A stretch of DNA of 64,000 nt from Desarmillaria ectypa (Eukaryota; Basidiomycota; Agaricomycetes; Agaricales; Physalacriaceae): contig JAUDYN010000004.1 in the NCBI GenBank assembly GCA_030407005.1, positions 1,054,001 to 1,118,000 on the forward strand. Reading direction: 5' to 3'. Made by a program: the position numbers and the translations under genes. Position 1 is the first letter of the stretch. Every line of letters starts with the position of its first letter. Below are positions 11,335-21,274 of this stretch, piece by piece. The notes beneath the pieces were generated by a model. It was not told the DNA's origin. It was given only the letters and a program-made list of their open reading frames with translations, and made no database searches.

Positions 11335-12213
11335 ATGTCTCAGCCCCCGTCATACAGCAGCGAGCCCCAAGTTAACCCAGATACCCGTCAGCTGCCGCCT
11401 GGCTGGGTCTCTCAGTATGACAACAAGTAAGTGTTACTTACCGTCGCTTATCACGATCGATGAGATTCACTTTCTACAGCTACAAGACTTGGTACGGTTA
11501 TTGCTCTCGATATGTCTGGCAGTCACTAAGTATCGCCCAGGTTCTACGTGAATACCCAGGCTCAGCCGCCAGTTACTACATGGAACCATCCGCTAGGGCC
11601 ACCGCCCCCCGCCGGTCCCCCGCCTAGCCAGTACGGCCCTCCATCCGGCCCCCCGCCTCCTGACAATCGTGGGTACAACCAACCTCCATCGCAACCAGGC
11701 TACGGTGGCTACGGTAACCCCCAGGGGCAATACGTCGGCTACAACCCCGGCTACCCACAACAACCACAGAATTACGGTGGATATCCACAACAGCCGCAGG
11801 GGTATGGTGGGTACCCTCAGGACGGGTACGGTCAGCAACAACAGAGCGGCGGGAGCAAAGGTTGGTGGCCTTCACAGCTTTATCTGACGCGCTCTAAATT
11901 TCCTTTACCACAGGATTACTTGGCGGTCTCTTTGGGGGCGGAAAGTCCAACAATCAGGGTTACCCCCCTCAGCAACAAAACATCTACCAGCAACAGCCAC
12001 CAAAGAAGTCGGGTGGTATCGGCATGGGCGGTGCCCTTGCTCTCGGTGTGTACCGCCGCCGTCCTGTCACCTGCTTTGATCCCTCATTCTTTTTTAGGCG
12101 CCGGTGGTCTACTCGGTGGAGCTTTGCTCGCAGACGCTATCAACGACAATGAAATGGACGCATACCAAGACGGTTTACAAGACGGCGCTGACCTCGATGG
12201 CGGCGATTGGTGA
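11335..12213 (+). CDS. WW-domain protein with Gly/Tyr/Pro/Gln-rich region and glycine-rich C-terminus
   Basis: Small WW-domain protein of 223 residues in five exons: 11335-11426, 11480-11491, 11541-11860, 11914-12045 and 12098-12213. The WW domain is LPPGWVSQYDNNYKTWFYV, then NTQAQPPVTTWNHP, with both Trp residues and the central aromatic block. The second exon is only 12 nt and supplies YKT and part of the central Trp; without it the domain fails. Next is a low-complexity region with repeated GGYPQ and GYGG units. The C-terminus has GGLLGG-type glycine motifs (GLLGGLFGGG, GAGGLLGGALLADAI) and an acidic end, a layout common in fungal WW proteins of unknown function. It would be expected to bind proline-rich partners; no specific role can be given. 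Confidence 0.85.
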
Positions 12214-12594
12214 AGAGGGTTCCTTATTTGCTTCGTTCTTCTTTCTTTCCACGACTCCAGTTGTAACTGTGCCCTTTGTATTGTTTGTATACACTTGCAA
12301 TCAATATTTGTATGAAGCGTACGCCCCGGGTGACCCTGGCGTCTCGGCGGCAAGGTCCTGATCTTGGTAACATGTTCCACTCCATGCACGCAGAAAGACG
12401 TTAATGGAAGGTCTTCTTACCACAGACGGATACTTATCGATGTCTTGATCCCGACATTCGCTCTCGTTTCGCCGAAATGAAAGTGGGAGTTGAGGGTTTT
12501 GTTCCATGATGCATGACTAAGGACGTTATACAATATTTTCGCACCTCGATTGAATGTTGCATTGATCCCAATTTTATCGCGTTCTTGTAGAATA

Positions 12595-12800
12595 TTGCGC
12601 TACCGCCAACCTTGGAATTTCGTAACTCTTCGGGGATACCGTCATTGGTTCTTGGTCATGGCTGACATCTTTGTAAGGGCGTGTTGTGGCTCTGAAGGCA
12701 TCCACGTTGCTATGGTGCTTTTTTCTTCCTTGCTGGTTTTGCTTTATAAATCTTTCGGTTGTCTCCTATAGATTCTAAAGTTTGTCTCTGGCATGGACGG
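12595..12800. repeat. diverged repeat, copy A
   Basis: Shares GGTTCTTGGTCATG, a following TCTTTG block and a TTGTCTCCTA..GATTCT block with the stretch near 13455-13660, in the same order and orientation. The copies are clearly related but gapped, so the duplication is old. An additional weaker match may lie at about 12400-12520. Confidence 0.5.
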
Positions 12801-13454
12801 TCGCACATCCTGATTATTGCATAAAAAGACGGAACGTTCAGCTACACGCTAGGGTTGTGTAACCGTATTTTATGGAATACGGCCTTCGTATCCTACGACC
12901 ACGGTATGCATACTGACATCATAAGTGCTTATAGCGACACCATACAATACAATCGTCAACTGCCGTGTTTGTGTAGCACTACTATAAGGAGAACACGCGT
13001 TCCTGAGGTTCGTATATGCTCATTAGGATGGGCATACCATGTTCTTTGGGGCCCACATATTAGGCGCCTTCATGCGCATGATTTGAGTAAAGCAGCATAA
13101 CGTCATTCAATGAGCTCTGAAGTCCCAGAAAAGGTCAATTTTATGGCCATAAAGTACTCAGAACCTGTTGGCTTCTCCGGTACGTTGATTTTGTATTTCG
13201 CGCCATATTCACATTGATTTGGTATAGATATGTACCCAGCGCTCTTGGTAGGCAACTGTTTCGGGTCAGGCAAAAACCAAGGAAAATAGTCGGATCAAAT
13301 TTTGATCCAGACTTTTGACCACAGCAAAATGAGTCAGGATTCTCTTCAAGGTAAAGCCCATGCATTTTGACCAGGAGGAGTGGCACCCCCATGAATACAG
13401 CAATAATTATATTATGGGCCGAAACCGTCAGCATCTTTGACCACGATGCATGTT

Positions 13455-13660
13455 AATCGGACTCAATGGAACCTTTTGACTCTCGTAACCTATTTCCCCG
13501 GTTCGTCACTGGTTCTTGGTCATGCCGAAGGTCTTTGCAAAGTCGACTTTCTTTTATGACCACATGTTGCTGAGGATTCTTCCTTAGATTATGTGTACTT
13601 CTCTTCGATTGTCTCCTACGGATTCTTGTCATTCCACGCGTGTCTTCAACCTAGCGTCGT
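13455..13660. repeat. diverged repeat, copy B
   Basis: Second copy, about 860 bp downstream of copy A in the same orientation. Matching blocks are GTCACTGGTTCTTGGTCATG, a GTTGCT block and TTCGATTGTCTCCTACGGAT. Confidence 0.5.
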
Positions 13661-13789
13661 TCTGTTTCTGCCCAATTCAAAGTGGAGTTTCACTGGGACA
13701 ATGTTTCCCCGTGGTGAATTAGTCGTCGGTGTTATTATGATCGCGTGCTCTAAGTAAAAATAGTGCTAACTCGTCGGAAGATTATCACA

Positions 13790-13940
13790 GGTCCTTGAGC
13801 ATGTTGAGGATCCTATTTGCACGAGACTTGTGAACCTTAAAAGCCTTTCCACGATCGTTGCTGATTCTCCCTTTGCCTTGTGTCTTGTCTTCGATCGTCT
13901 CATGTAGATTTTTTTTCGCGTACATTGCATGACGCATTAC
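13790..13940. repeat. diverged repeat, copy C (partial)
   Basis: Retains the second half of the repeat: GTTGCTGATTCTC and CTTCGATCGTCTCATGTAGA align with copies A and B. The front half is too diverged to place with confidence. Confidence 0.35.
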
Positions 13941-14118
13941 GGACTGTGGCTGGCGGGAGAACAGCAAGTTTTTGGATCTGCCAAAGTGTCTTTTACAAGG
14001 TTTCGATGATTCCCAATGCCACAGTCAATAACGAACGAGGTCCTGAATTTTTGGTCGGCGAAGATAAATAAAATACGTAGAGTCGCGGCTGTATGCAATC
14101 CTGTGTTTACAGCGCTCT

Positions 14119-15553
14119 TTACTGGCCAGCATGGGCCTCCGCTAACCGCTCATCCCACCATCTGCCATCAGAATCTGTTCGTGTTTGCACCCTGGAAGAA
14201 CCATTTCCCCTATTAAGCCATACCCATCTACAGTCATGAAAGTCAGCAACTGGAACAGATGGAAGGGTTGGCGGCGCTCACTTGTATCGTAAAGTTGTCG
14301 TGATGACAGGACCAAACTTTGCACTTGCGTTATGATTATCCTCCCAAAGCCAGATGTCATCCCTATCGCCTTGGCAGTTACTGAAAAGCAGCGTTATGTC
14401 GTAGCAAAGGAGTGGACAAGGACACCATACAAGTGCAAGATGCCAGGGCTCATGAGCGTGTGTTCTTCCCCGCTCCCATCTAGTGCGATTTGCCGTGTAA
14501 TATGCTCCTCTTCCGTCATATCCTCTTCAAGATCCTCGCCAAAATGGCCTAGAGATAGGCCTAGCTGCTGCCGACACGTGCTGACATCCCATCGCATTGA
14601 TAGGTGCCTGAACATCGTCGGTCTGTAATACCAGATGACGTGAAATATGCCCTGGTCGGCGAAAAAAGGATTGTAGGGATCGAAAGGGACCATTTCATCG
14701 GCCATAGGACTGGGTATCCCATCACTTATTCCTCGAGCGAACGGCATAACAGCTAAAGACGATTGTTCTGTTTCCGAGAGGAGACTTGAAGGCATGAGCA
14801 TGGCGGATGGATCACGCATGAGGGCAAGGTTCATGAGCATGATGCAGCTGCAGATCTGTCCCGGGTGAGAGGTGGGGCCTAGGGTAGGGAATGACATGAT
14901 AGTGTGGGTCTCGAAGTGTCCGAAGTCGTTCCACTGGAAGAGGCTATGAATTTGGATAGTAGCAGAGTATTGGGCATACGTACGAGCTCTAGGGGATCGA
15001 CAAGGAATATCATGTCGGTATCAATAAATATAGTTTTTTCAACGTCTACGAGCAATTCATGCATGAAGACCTTGGTGAGGACGTTCCAGTTCTCCCCTAT
15101 GCCAGCACGGTGGCCTCGTTCGCGCACGCGTTCAGCGGTTAGAGGATAATATGTTACCTGCAAATTAGGTCGCTACATTAGCGCATACAATAAAGAAGTA
15201 AAGGTACTGACTTGTATATCATAAGCTGGTCGTGTGAACAAGGTAAACTTCTTCTCCAGGTACGGAATATTATCCTGGGTACATATGAGATGAAAGTGCA
15301 GTGGCCGACTCGTGTGCATAATTGCAGACTTTATCGCGACACTTCCCTCATGTGCGACGCCTTCGCCCATAAGAACGAGGGTAATCACGATGGGCTCAGG
15401 CGGAGATGGAGATGCCATTGGTGTCAGAGGTGCCGGCAGCGACGGGCAGACCAAGGAATTTGCGTCAAAGGAGAGACGAGACCATTTAGCAAAAAAAATA
15501 ATGAGAACGAATGAAATGGCGCAGAATGCATATATTCTGTAAGCTCGAGACAT
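14119..15553 (-). CDS. type II membrane glycosyltransferase, GT8-like
   Basis: Golgi-type glycosyltransferase resembling family 8 / glucoside-xylosyltransferase-like enzymes. It starts at 15553 with a short cytoplasmic tail and one signal-anchor segment, MSRAYRIYAFCAISFVLIIF. The catalytic part reads ALKS-like SVAIKSAIMHTSRPLHFHLI, then LTKVFMHELL and the DxD-type metal and nucleotide-sugar site IFIDTDMIFLVDPLEL. A SCIMLMNLALMRD segment follows, then FFADQGIFHVIWYYRP, equivalent to the family DQD..N region. After the exon ending in GILH, a final spliced part reads FNCQGDRDDIWLW and ends KWVWLNRG.. with the stop at 14119-14121. At least five exons with short introns. Donor sugar and acceptor cannot be told from sequence; the C-terminal exon is less certain. 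Confidence 0.75.
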
Positions 15554-15799
15554 GGGGAAGGGAGAGAAATAAAATGGCCATCATCTCCTGAGTGTACTGC
15601 CGTCCATGTCCAAACGTAGTAGTCCCGATCGATCACCCTCATGTTTGGTTGTTTGGTTTCTTGCCAAAGGCAGTTCGAGGAGTCCTTGCACGGTCACGTT
15701 TGAAGTATTCACGGAACGAAAGGTAGACATTTGGTACGAATACAATTCACGGCTCATTATATAAAATTACAGGAAAGTGTATCTAGACTCATCTTGCCG

Positions 15800-16275
15800 T
15801 CCGTGGCAGATCCAGAGACTTGAATTGATGGGAGTACATCCCAAGACAACGATGCCATTCTGTGGTCAATATAGCTCTCAGGCATCTTCGAGATTTGTAT
15901 TGATACCCACATAGTTTGTACCTGGACCGATGACCGTTACGGGGTCACAATTAATGCCGCTTTAGTGCACTAGTCAGTTTCTATCATTGCGTTGAAGGAT
16001 ACACGTACACATCTCCGGTTAGACTAGCAGTGGGAATTCCAAGCAACGGTAGGAGGGTCTGAGCCGGTTCCTATTGAGGCTCAAAGTTAATCATGGTCAT
16101 TGCCTTTTTTTTTGCAACATTGGATAAACTTTGAACAACGCGCAGATTGGATGTATCTACAGCACTGGAACGAACCAACACTGCAGCTGTCCCTGGAAGC
16201 TACAGTCGAGCTCAGTACTGCTGGAAGAGTGCTTACGGCAATAGCACAGAAGAGGATGGATGAATGAGGAAACAC
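15800..16275 (-). pseudogene. class I hydrophobin pseudogene, copy 1 (most complete)
   Basis: Hydrophobins are small secreted proteins with eight cysteines that coat fungal surfaces. An ATG at 16273-16275 opens a signal peptide (MFPHSSILFCAIAVSTL) followed by DSCSVGSFQCC, the first cysteine cluster of a class I hydrophobin. Then come LPLLGIPTASLTGDV, INCDPVTVIGPG and, near the end, QNGIVVLGCTPINSSL, all characteristic. Between them the frame is broken: the first exon runs into a stop soon after the CC pair, and the region that should carry the second cysteine doublet reads with a Tyr and TGA codons at the expected Cys positions. I conclude that it is decayed, not just intron-split, but a transcript would be needed to prove it. 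Confidence 0.7.
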
Positions 16276-16439
16276 TGCTTGGCCTGTTAGGATCTTGCTT
16301 ATCCGGTGAGCTCTTGATCCTGAGTAGAATTGATATTTTTCCTATTCATTTATACCTCCCAGCTGCTAAGTGATCTCAGCCTCAAATCCGAGTAGGTAAC
16401 TATTCAAGTACTCATTCCGACAGGCACTTCCTATCAATG

Positions 16440-16511
16440 ATATCACCTGATAGATGTTTGAAGGGCAGCATGATCACGAAATTTAGGTAGCCTGGCTTTT
16501 CAGGAAAGCTC
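16440..16511. repeat. duplicated flank near hydrophobin relic 1
   Basis: The stretch with GTTTGAAGGGCAGCA and a later TTTTCAGGAAA aligns, with gaps, to 18410-18490 in the same orientation. In each case it lies on the 5' side of a hydrophobin relic, so it may be a copied upstream region. Confidence 0.45.
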
Positions 16512-17319
16512 AGGCACCCGAACCTTTGTGACGCTCTTGTTCAGTCTTGTATGTATTCCCGCCCGAGGCGCAACGCTTTCCGTTGATATTTATACACTGG
16601 AATCCAGTGCCGATACGTTTATTAGCGCTTGGAATATCTCATAGGGATCCTTGACTTTCTCCCCTACCTCACAAGGATTTAAACAGTCATTAGGAATGCT
16701 GTGCGGGGATAGATACTACCTCGCTTACGGCGAGAAAAGGAAGTCGTACGTACGCTCTGAGCCAGAGGACGAACTGATGTCTTAATGACGCATTGAAAGA
16801 GCAATGCAAAGGCGAGTTTTCATCTCATGACTTCATGTGGTCTCCTCGACTGTTTTCCCTTGTAGACAGCTACCTCAAGCTCTCCGTAACAAGACGCCGC
16901 TGTCTAGATGTGTATCACATGGCAATGGACTGTAGAAATCATTAGGCAGCGTTTCATACCAACACTGCTTTAGAACACGTTCAGGAACACCGTACTAGCA
17001 TGTTATTTCGTAAGTTTTCTATCCAAGCGGCTAGGTGGTCACAAGAAACTAATATAACAACTCTCATTTTCAGCTCTCGGGAAAAACTTTTTAACAACCG
17101 GGTGAATATCGTCTCACGAAGGAAACGACCTGAAACTCAGAAAACCTGGGAACCCCTTCTACTCAGTGCGCAGATCCTTTACCCGTTGTTTATCTTCGAT
17201 TGTATCGTAATCCCAGACCACAACGCCGGCAGACCCTGCGATGTATCCATGAAAAGAAGGACACTGAGGACGACCTACCAACTCAACCTCTAAACTTTAA
17301 GTATCGATACCTGATGCTT

Positions 17320-17611
17320 TGGGCGGCAACAATATCAACGGTCAGTATTAGACTTGGAATTCCAATTTGGTTTCAGATTTATATCTTGGGTTTGGAGGTA
17401 GGTCTGAGCTGGCTGGTCTAGAGGTTGAATGGTCGTCGTTATCAAAGGATAAGGGGACTGCAAGTGAACGACTGACCGACTCGAAGTATTTGCAGTAGTC
17501 TAGTATACTGGTGGTACAGGTGCCTCCGGCAACTACGGCCGAGCTCAGTGCTGGAAGTGTATTAGCAGCTGCTGCAAGAGCTTACGAGAAGGTGGAGATG
17601 CAGGGGAACAT
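17320..17611 (-). pseudogene. hydrophobin pseudogene, copy 2 (5' half)
   Basis: An ATG at 17609-17611 opens MFPCISTFS followed at once by a stop, then ALAAAANTLPALSSAVVAGG, which is the same signal peptide as copy 1 (TLPAVLSSTV there). A Cys-bearing segment TCTTSILDYCKYFESV follows, then a TTGGAATTCC block matching the LGIP region of copy 1. No convincing C-terminal half is seen. The early stop, absent CC doublet and missing end mark it as a relic. Confidence 0.6.
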
Positions 17612-18183
17612 TTCCGACAAGAATGGTCGAATTACAACGAAAAATATCTCGGAGTGATGGTTTCAACTGAATATTGGTTAAGATGAAATATTCGGTGGTG
17701 GCGTGATGCAAGGAACGTCGAATTTCTATTCCTTCAGCAAGCCCGCTAAATTTCTCCAGTGGCCTGTTTACAAGGGACGGATATTTTTAAACATCAGTTA
17801 CTTACCTCCGGGTTTCGGGGATGTATGGCTGGCCTGGTCGGTGTCCATCAGCCGTACGTACCTGATCCTAAATTACAGAACAGAATGATGTTCCTGCGAT
17901 GCCTATCATATCAAAACCGTCTCCCTAGTCTCAGGTAGATAGTTTAAATCAGGGTTATATACGCCGCTGTTCGGTCTGCGCGCGCTGATGGATTCAAGAA
18001 ACGATACATCGGCGCTTGCTACCCGAAAACGCGTCTCGAAGGTACAGTATGTGTCATTGATCGGTAGCAAGGTCAATGATTATGATCAAAGATTGATACA
18101 CGTTTGCTCCTTTACTTCACGAATAGTCATCGCGGAAAACACAAAGTAGATAATTATGGGCAAGTGGATGCATGCCGTTTAAT

Positions 18184-18400
18184 TCAGAGATTCAGGTTGA
18201 CGGGAGTACAGCCCAATGCGATAAGACTGTTCTATGGAAAAAAATGTTGTCGCATGAACATCTTGTGCACCTTGTGTTGGTATTACTCACGAAGTTGTTG
18301 TTTTCATGCAATCTTGTAAGCACATTGAAACCCCCCTCCCCTTCACTATAATCAAATTTGAAGTCGAGTTGAGATGGATGGACTCGACAAACACTCACCC
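18184..18400 (-). pseudogene. hydrophobin pseudogene, copy 3 (3' half)
   Basis: Reads ENNNF, an intron with donor GTGAGT and acceptor CCATAG, then NSLIALGCTPVNLNL and a stop at 18184-18186. This is a near-perfect class I hydrophobin C-terminus with the intron at a normal place. Just upstream the expected SC..TVCC segment needs a frame change (a CLQDC string in one frame, ENNNF in another), and no signal peptide or first cysteine cluster lies upstream. The 5' half seems deleted. Confidence 0.65.
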
Positions 18401-18409
18401 TTAGTCAAC

Positions 18410-18490
18410 GATAAGACGTTTGAAGGACAGCACGGGGTAACAAGAAATGGAAGTACTTGGCCGGATTTCTCAGGAATTTCTAGAGACCAT
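18410..18490. repeat. duplicated flank near hydrophobin relic 3
   Basis: Partner of the repeat at 16440-16511: GTTTGAAGGACAGCA and TTTCTCAGGAA blocks are shared in the same order. It abuts the truncated relic 3 directly, which fits a deletion joining upstream flank to the 3' half of the gene. Confidence 0.45.
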
Positions 18491-18985
18491 GAATTGACCC
18501 AAGTCCAGCCCTAAGAGTAACGGAGCCAGACAGAGAAACATTCTCTGTATTGTAGTGACTATCTCCGAAGGCTTGAGCTCCCCTACAACGGCATCGCGTG
18601 AGAATATATCTCAGGTACGGATCTGCAATCGACGAGGTGCCTTACACAGACCAATTTAATTAGTATCCATCATTCAAGCTCAAAGAAGGCGATGAGTATT
18701 ACTGGTCATAATGCCGGCATGTACAAGCCGAAAAACGCTTAACTTGATTGGTGCACTCCCTTGTACCACTTCTCAGACTGAATATACTGGTCATTCAACG
18801 TTTGAATGGAATCTAGGGTCTGATATTGGAGACCGACGTCACCCAAATAATACACCCATGTTGTAGTGATTACATTATATTATTGTCTTGACAAGAATGT
18901 CTATCGCGAGTACAAGTGCCTGAGTTTATGCATACAGTTACAAGAAACAAGATGCCTGCATTAAATACCGAATAGTCCGCCCGCC

Positions 18986-21274
18986 TTAACAGGGTGGGCA
19001 AGGGCTCATAGCCCCGATCCCGTTTGCTAGTTCCACCTTTGCCCGCTCGCGTAATTCACGTCGGAGGATCTTGCCCGCAGCACTAGAAGATGAATTCATC
19101 AGCAAGGATGTCAGATACTATAGACCGCCAGAAATTACCTTTTAGGAACGATGTCGATAACGACAACACCTCCACGCAAGAACTTGTGCTTTGCAACCTT
19201 TGATTCAATAGATTTCGCCACCTCTTGACCAAACGCAATTTTGAGCTCGTCAGTCGTGACTTTGTGGGGTTGCGCATGGACGACATAGGCCCTGGGGAGC
19301 TCGGTGGCCTCCTTATGGTCGTACACACCGATGACGGCGGCATCTGCAACTTCGGGGTGGCCCAACAGAACGCTTTCCAGCTCGGCAGGTGGAACTGATG
19401 AAGGGTCGGTTGAACAACGCGAAGAAAGATGGTACGTATCAGGAGCTTACCTTGGAAACCCTTGTACTTGATCAGTTCCTTCACCCTATCGACGATGAAG
19501 AAGTGTCCCTCCTTATCTCTGATTGCAACGTCGCCGGTCTTGAACCATCCGTCCTCCGTTATAGTGTGCCTTGTCGCAGCCTCATTATTGAGGTATCCCT
19601 AAACGCGAATTATCAGTAGGGGAAATCAACGAAAGAGACATGCAGCAACATACCTTCATGATGGTTGGTCCCTTAATCCAAAGCTCTCCAGGTTTGCCTT
19701 CCTCGGCATCGACCCCGTCATCCACCAAACGTACTTCTAGGTTGGAGAGTAGAACGCCAATGCTACCAGTCTTCTTCTCAGCGTCGGCCATCGGGAGTAG
19801 ATGTGTTGTTGGCGAGGATTCCGTCATGCCGAAACCTTGCACGACCGCAACATCGACGTTCATGGAACGGAAGCGCTCGGTGACCTTTCAAAACTCCATC
19901 AGATTATTTTAAACGAAAGGGAAGACCTGGACCAACCTGCTTCGTCAAGTCAGGACCCAATGGCGCTGCTCCGGAGATCAAAAGTTTGAGGGCTGAGAAA
20001 TCGAATTTTTGCACCACTGAAAGCCGCTGTCAGGCAGGCTGGGGAGAAGAGATTGAAGCATACCAGGGTGCCGGGAAAGGAAGACGAGCACTGGCGGAAC
20101 AACAAGTACGACAGGGATCTTGTACTTCTGGATATTGCTGCAGAACTGCACGGGGTCGAAACGAGGCATGATGTAGCATGGATCGCCCATTTTGATATTC
20201 AGAAAAAGAAGCATGACAGAGCCTGGGGAGGTTGGTGAGACGGATGCATTTGTTAAGACCATCAAACCTACCATATATATGATAGAAAGGGAGGAAACCG
20301 AGCATCGAGCCTCCGATTTCATGAGGATACGATTCGTTGACGATGTCAACGACAGAGGTGAGATTCTGGTGTGTTGTCTAGATTCAATGAATGAGCGATT
20401 TACGTCAAAGGAGTATTGCAATACACTGACCTCTACACCCTTGAAGGGTTAGGTTGATGATCATCAGTATTGCAATATATGAATGCAACAGTAGTATAGT
20501 TACCTTGGGCTTCCCTGTGGTTCCCTACATTGATGTCAGAATTAGTAGGTATGGATCTCCAAAAATCTAGCCTGGCGGTACTCACGGAGCTGTAACATAG
20601 GAATGCAGTTTCATGGGCGAGATCCCCGTCGAATTTTTCCTCCTCTTCCAAAGAGCCGCTGGAAAGAAGGTCCTCCATGCGTGGAAGTCCTGTGGATGCA
20701 GGCGTGGTATCGGCGTCCGGTCCGCCAGCCCAGGCCAAGCTGTTGCTGAGCACAATGATCCGCTTCTCGCCCTCTTCACCGACACCAATTTCCTTGAACA
20801 TAGCGCGAACAGTCGGAAGGCCATCTTCTGTCGAGAAAACGAAGTGGGCTCCGCTGTCAGTGTACTGGTGAACAAGCTCGTGGCTTGTATACGCGTTATT
20901 TGCGAGGGTGCAGCGAAGGCCGGCAGAAATAGCTACGGTATACGTTAACGACAGCTCCTTAGAAGAATGTAGGATTACGGCCCACCTCCGAGAAGAATAA
21001 CGGGATAATTTAGCGAGTTGGGCGAGAACACGAGGACAGTATCTCCGCGTATCGCGCCTAGGTTCTTGAGACCATGCCCAAGGGCGAGACTTAAGTCCCT
21101 CAGTTGTCTACGATTTATCGTCGTTCCCGAGGGCGCATCAGTGAACGCGGGTAGCTCTGGAGCGTGTCCGCCAATGAGTTCACCATCTTTGGTCAACAGA
21201 TGGGTGAATATCGAGTGAGAGAAGATGGGTACAGAGCGCGAAAGCGATGGGTAGGTCTTCACTGACGTAGACAT
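18986..21274 (-). CDS. 4-coumarate-CoA-ligase-like AMP-dependent acyl-CoA synthetase
   Basis: Adenylate-forming enzyme (ANL superfamily) that activates a carboxylic acid to acyl-AMP and then acyl-CoA. I start it at ATG 21272-21274, giving [20 protein letters not shown]. Motifs in order: [34 protein letters not shown]-loop [125 protein letters not shown] and the catalytic-Lys motif [16 protein letters not shown]. All core residues are present. About eleven exons; one is 9 nt (20431-20439) and encodes the GVE of the P-loop. No C-terminal SKL-type peroxisomal signal is seen. The substrate cannot be told. In another frame an ATG at 21314 opens a coding-like stretch, so the true N-terminus is not settled. 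Confidence 0.88.

Larger units (their letters stand above)
12214..14118. other. 1.9-kb gene-free region with diverged repeats
   Basis: No coding exon with family support on either strand; the short open frames have no recognisable motifs. The first few hundred bases should be the WW-gene 3' UTR. The rest contains at least three diverged copies of one sequence (entries at 12595, 13455 and 13790). Confidence 0.5.
15554..18985. other. 3.4-kb region without an intact gene; hydrophobin graveyard
   Basis: Between the glycosyltransferase start and the acyl-CoA ligase stop I find no intact gene. It holds three minus-strand relics of class I hydrophobin genes (15800-16275, 17320-17611, 18184-18400) and duplicated flanking sequence (16440-16511 with 18410-18490). 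The remaining stretches (16512-17319, 17612-18183, 18491-18985) show only short random frames. Confidence 0.65.

Noticed and set aside
13141..13434. 97-codon minus-strand frame in the 12-14 kb gap
   Set aside because: No recognisable domain, no splice-supported extension, and it lies between diverged repeats.
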